A DNA stretch of 64,000 bases from Panagrolaimus kolymaensis. Its lineage: Eukaryota; Nematoda; Chromadorea; Rhabditida; Panagrolaimidae. Made by a program: the position numbers and the translations under genes. Below the pieces are notes generated by a model. That model saw only the letters and a program-made list of their open reading frames with translations, was not told where the DNA came from and did no database searches. The stretch covers positions 496,001 through 560,000 of the forward strand of contig JAJQJQ010000036.1 in NCBI GenBank assembly GCA_028622995.1, given 5' to 3'. Below are positions 60,201-64,000 of this stretch, piece after piece (within the stretch, counting starts at the first letter, position 1; each line of letters begins with the position of its first letter).

Positions 60201-61275
60201 TAACACACGTTACCGCGGCTTCTTCCTTTGTTTCCTTATAAACAATTTTTTGACATCCAGCATATATTTTTTCTCCGAGTTCAAGGATTCCATTACGAAG
60301 CGCTTGCAAAATTTCATTTCTATCGATCGATGTAAGTTTACCTTCGTAAACTTTATTTCGGCTCCCAGGAGTAAGGCTCATTTTAGTTTACCACAATTTT
60401 AAAGCAAAATTCATTTACCAAGAATTACTAAATATAAAAAATCAAAAAATGGCTTTTTTGGCTTTTATAAACAATCGTTATATGCTATTTCGAACAAAAT
60501 TTATAAAAAGTCATGCTGTCATATGTCGATGCCCTTTTCGAAGGTTGTTTACAACTTTTAAGAAATTTTATCTTATGTTGATTTTCATTCTAGAAAGAAA
60601 AATATCGAAAAATATTTGGTGTTTTATTTTGTCGGCGACTTTTCTTTTGCACAAAAAAAGGATGTGGATAAACATTTTTGTTTTTCGTCTTATTTATTAT
60701 TTTCCTTGAAAACTTTTTAAAAGAAAAAAAAACCTTTTAAAGATCCTTCGACATTTTGATGATATTTATATAGAAGTAAACATGTGGCATAAGGAAAGTG
60801 GCGTAATTTTTCGGTCGTTTATATTTCATTTTTATATGTTCAAAATAATCTTGCATTAAAAAAATAAAAATAAAATAATAAACAAAAACAGAAAAAAAAT
60901 TTACATGTATTTCACATTTTTTGTGCATTTTTGATATTAATAATGAATTGAATTGGAAAAAACTCGTTAATCATTGCTTGAAATTAGCTTTTATAATATT
61001 TTTTCAATGTTAAAAATCATTTTGAAACCTTAAAAAAAAATTCATAACTAAAATGCGCATCGTCGGTTTCAACCGTCTCTTGACGGTGGCGACCGTCAGT
61101 TGACGGTGGAGACCGTCAGGCTCTGAAATAGGTTTCAACTATAAAAAATAGAGCAGCAATAATCTCCATAGCTTATTTATCAATAATCTTGAGTTTTTGG
61201 AAAAAAAAAATTGACGGTCAAAACCGTCAAAAGACGGTGGTAACCGTCGAAAATGACGGTTGGCTTACAGGGTTG
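57266..61275 (-). mobile_element. hAT DNA transposon, 4010 bp, with 453-bp terminal inverted repeats
   Basis: Ends are CAACCCTGTAAGCCAACC.. at 57266 and its inverse ..GGTTGGCTTACAGGGTTG at 61275. The arms 57266-57718 and about 60823-61275 are nearly identical inverted repeats. Each arm holds about 11 copies of GACGGT/ACCGTC near the tip, in both orientations, probably transposase-binding sites. An 11-bp direct repeat (CCTCTCTTCTT) flanks the element at 57255-57265 and 61276-61286; hAT elements normally make 8-bp duplications. The near-perfect arms and intact transposase point to recent insertion. Confidence 0.95.
57878..60381 (-). CDS. hAT transposase
   Basis: Seven exons without any break. 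ATG at 60381 (MSLTPGSRNKVYEGK), stop TAA at 57878, about 700 residues. It begins with a BED-type zinc finger (CVKCKYIF ... SSHEKNVH). The catalytic Asp lies in ALTLDFGTKGS, a second Asp in VITSDQGSNIVRALNEY, followed by DTCHLLNLLS and ETRWLSRF. The C-terminal dimerisation domain holds the catalytic Glu in DAIEFWKANAKVFPHIAILA and SSAASERVFSLLGRTATKLR. It cuts and inserts its own inverted-repeat ends by the hAT mechanism with hairpins on the flanking DNA. Introns have normal local splice sites, so the element is adapted to this host. Confidence 0.94.
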
Positions 61276-61286
61276 CCTCTCTTCTT

Positions 61287-63683
61287 ATAAAAATTTTGAA
61301 ATCGATTAAAAGGTAAGTCAAACTCTCTTCTTAATTTTCTTTTTCTACAAAACCACAAATAAGTTCAAAGCTTTCTTCAAAACTTTTCTTTGTCCTGGTA
61401 ACCGCTGAACATCAACTCTTTTTTTGAATGCAATGATTATTTTCATTTTCCCAGGAAAAATGGATTTCGTGTGTGCCACCCATTTTTTTTGACTGTCAAC
61501 AGAAAATTAAAAGTGTGTCCTTTTTTTTTTTTGCTATGATCTGCCTGTACAAAAAAATGTTAGCTCGCGGCTATTTATTCCTTTGCTTTTCTTTTTTTCT
61601 TTTTTTTTTTTTGACTAGCTGCCAAAACTAAAATATCTTCATTTTTATTTCAAATTCATTTCTGAGAATTTCAGCACTGATTGGATTTAATTATTTTGTT
61701 TGTTGAATTTTACTTTATTCATTCGCGAGTATCAAATTTTTTTTAAATGCTTTCCGTTGTTTTTAAGAATCCCGAACTCCAAACACTTTATTTGTTCTCT
61801 TTTTTTTCTTGTTTGTTTTCTTCTTTTGTTGTGTTATTTTTTTAAATCCGGGGGTCAACTTTTTCTTTACACAAAACTCTTCGTCGAGAAAACATAACTA
61901 ACGAAATAAAAACTGAAAAATGTGTACCTTTTTCTTAACATTCATAATCATTACTTTTTGTTGTATTTTTGCTCAGTGAAATTGCTTTTATTTGATGTGA
62001 TTTTATTTGCAAAAATCTATAGCAAAAATTTTGATTACTATTTGTGTTTCTAGGAGTCCAAGAAAACTCTCAAGAAAAAGATGTTGCTATTTTTCTGTTT
62101 TTAATTTTGGCTACTTCTTGTTGATTTTTCAAAAGGATAAAAACGAACTTATCTCAACAAGGAATTTTTATTATATTATTTTACCCATTTTGTGACAAAC
62201 CCGCTACAATGTTTGAAGCCGATTTGGTTTGTCTATATTTTTCTCGAGACAAAAACTTTAGTTTTATTTTTAGTTTATTATTTTTTTTTTTTGACTGGCT
62301 GATGATAAGGGCCAAAATTTATATCAAAAACTTACTTTTTCCATTTTTAACTTTTCTTTGCCATAGCTTTCTCTTTCATTCTAATTTGAATCATTTTTAT
62401 TTGAATTTGTACTATCTTTGAGAAAGTTACTAATTCAAAGAAATGACTCTTGCCAAAGTTTTTTTTTCTTTTTGGAAAAGGTATTTCCTTAATTTAGTAA
62501 TAACTCAACCATTGGAATACTCATAACCATTTTCCGCTACTACTGAATTAGAGAAAGGGACATTCCAAAGATCTTCTTTCTTTTTGGAAAAAGCCACCTT
62601 CTTCTTTTAAAGTTTTTAACGGAAATATTTTCGACAATGGTTTCCATTTTTGAGGTTGAATATCCAGGAGATCATTATGCAAAAAGTTTTTTCTTCGTAC
62701 ATTTTTGCAATCAGACTCTTGTATAACCAAGTTCATAAAAGTAAATTAATAAATTATAAAATATAAAATACTGTAGAAATTTTCTTTCGACCAATTTTTT
62801 TCGAATGAACGTTTATGATCTTCGAAGATTTTTCTGCGGAGAGAAAAAAAAATCAAAACCACTCCACCTTCTCTTTTTTTTTTTGACTGAGACTTTTTCG
62901 ATTTTTCTCGGGAGTAGAAAGAAAATTTATGTGTGTTTGTTTCCCTTTTTTTTCTTTGAGCTATTGTTTTTCGGGTGTTACACCGGGCAAAAAAAAACCA
63001 AGGATCTATTCTATAAAATATTTTGGGATTTATGAAGACCCGGGTCGTGGGAATTACAACAACTTTTTTTTTGACTAAACAAAAAATGTTATTCTTTTTT
63101 TTTCTTGGAACAAACAACAACCAAAAAAAGAAAGGGATACTAAAGAAATTGTTTTACCGGTTGTTGTGCTTAACTTTTTATATTTTTATATTTGGAGATC
63201 AACTTTTTCTTCTTCTTTTAAAGATCATTGAACCATTAAAACTTTGGTTCAACCACCACTTTATTTATCTTTTTTTCGTTGGATACTTTCCTTTTCTTAT
63301 TCATGTTTTTCGAGACTGCCTTCTCTCTTTTTCTTTTTTTTTTTTAGCTCATTACTTTATTAGATATTTATTGAAATTTGCAAACGAGAGAAATTTAAAT
63401 TTGAGTTGAAGAACGAGACAAAACAGAAGCTTTTAAGAAAATTTACTTCAAGACAATTGGTTTATGATTTTGTCTTTGTTATTTGAGCAAGCCATATGGC
63501 TTTAAAACTTAATTTTTATATGAAAAAAACTTTTCTTTTTCGCTTTTTGTTTGGTTGGTAAAGATACAATAAGATTCAGGTTTTTTTTTCAAACCCGTCA
63601 AATGCAAGAAAAACAAAATTTATAAAACTATAATTTTGGTATTATTATGCTGAGCGTCGTACAGAGTATCGTGAAACTAACTT
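61287..63683. other. Gene-free T-rich region
   Basis: About 2.4 kb with many T runs on the plus strand and no supported ORF. Phe/Leu-rich frames are products of the T runs. Confidence 0.6.
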
Positions 63684-64000
63684 CTATTGGTTTAGGCCTC
63701 TACGAATGGCATTGAATTCATTGTCGGCTGAATTCGGACGTGGAATGTTAAAGTTTGGTTGTGCTTCATATGAGGAGTTTGCTTGTTGTTGAGGTTGCTG
63801 TGCTGCTGACGTTGATGGTTGATGGAATGTCTGCAAATAGCCGGGGTGGAGGTAACCACCATCCATTGAAGCTTGTGGTTGGTGTGCTAAATGGCTTTGG
63901 TTCCATGGATAGTCATCAATTTGATATGGTTGATGAGCAACATATCGATTGTACCACTGGTCCATACAAATCTGTTGAAATGGATAAACTTGAGCGGCAT
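63684..64000 (-). CDS. Pro/Gln/His-rich protein, C-terminal part (partial)
   Basis: An open frame enters from the window edge at 64000 (AAQVYPFQQICMDQWYNR) and ends TAG at 63684 (NEFNAIRRGLNQ). It is rich in Gln, Pro, His, Tyr and Ser, for example SAAQQPQQQANSSYEAQPNF, like activation domains of transcription factors or low-complexity tails of RNA-binding proteins. Base composition is less AT-rich than the neighbouring spacer, which supports coding. The start lies outside the window. No family can be named. Confidence 0.55.
   Translation of the reverse strand, partial: AAQVYPFQQICMDQWYNRYVAHQPYQIDDYPWNQSHLAHQPQASMDGGYLHPGYLQTFHQPSTSAAQQPQQQANSSYEAQPNFNIPRPNSADNEFNAIRRGLNQ

Noticed and set aside
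1..64000. tRNA, rRNA, snRNA or spliced-leader genes
   Set aside because: I looked for the tRNA B-box, U6 and nematode SL1 core sequences and saw none; a covariance-model scan would be needed to exclude divergent ones.

Overview
The window looks like nuclear DNA of a nematode. It is very AT-rich, genes are cut by many short introns (mostly about 40-120 bp) ending in TTTTTAG or TTTTCAG, and two genes encode seven-helix chemoreceptors with the ERYQ..EN-type signature known from nematode Sra/Sre-like receptors. Other products (nicotinic receptor subunit, OST-alpha, Rab7, kinesin-14, NEK kinase, p53 family, acid alpha-glucosidase) are ordinary animal genes. I cannot name the species.

Layout. 1-3506: satellite array with a 136-bp unit. 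4060-8400: a small acidic gene and a divergent SRPK-like kinase, both minus. 9252-10113: a fold-back element beside a truncated retroelement envelope (Phlebovirus-G2-like) fragment. 10247-11568: chemoreceptor 1 (plus). 12474-14051: two small minus-strand genes, one with two lesions. 14703-18407: nicotinic receptor alpha-type subunit (minus), whose long intron holds a proline-rich membrane-protein gene on the other strand. 19357-21711: HEPN-TPR-Sel1 gene with two in-frame TGA codons. 21845-26751: a hypothetical gene, OST-alpha, and a NEK6/7-like kinase, all plus. 27170-30846: chemoreceptor 2 and Rab7, minus. 33026: a 51-residue membrane smORF. 33566-37270: kinesin-14, minus. 37.3-45.0 kb: almost gene-free low-complexity DNA with a GC-rich fold-back element. 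45023-50516: a p53-family gene with a SAM domain, then a secreted GH31 alpha-glucosidase, both minus. 52338-53129: a secreted protein of the plant self-incompatibility S1 (SPH) type. 53.2-55.1 kb: a fucosyltransferase exon remnant, a Gln-rich gene, and a gene truncated against an LTR. 55.1-57.1 kb: LTR plus two overlapping ORFs. 57266-61275: an apparently intact hAT transposon with 453-bp inverted repeats. 63684-64000: the 3' end of a Pro/Gln-rich gene running off the window.

The window mixes conserved housekeeping and neuronal genes with young mobile DNA. There are no operon-like functional clusters; neighbours seem unrelated. The observations most worth following are the animal SPH-like secreted protein, the p63/p73-style p53 homologue with a changed zinc site, the HEPN-TPR-Sel1 gene interrupted only by TGA codons, the GC-rich fold-back element built of about 14-bp subrepeats, and the nested gene.

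Gene models were spliced by eye from reading frames, GT-AG sites and protein family patterns; exon edges may be off by a few bases.
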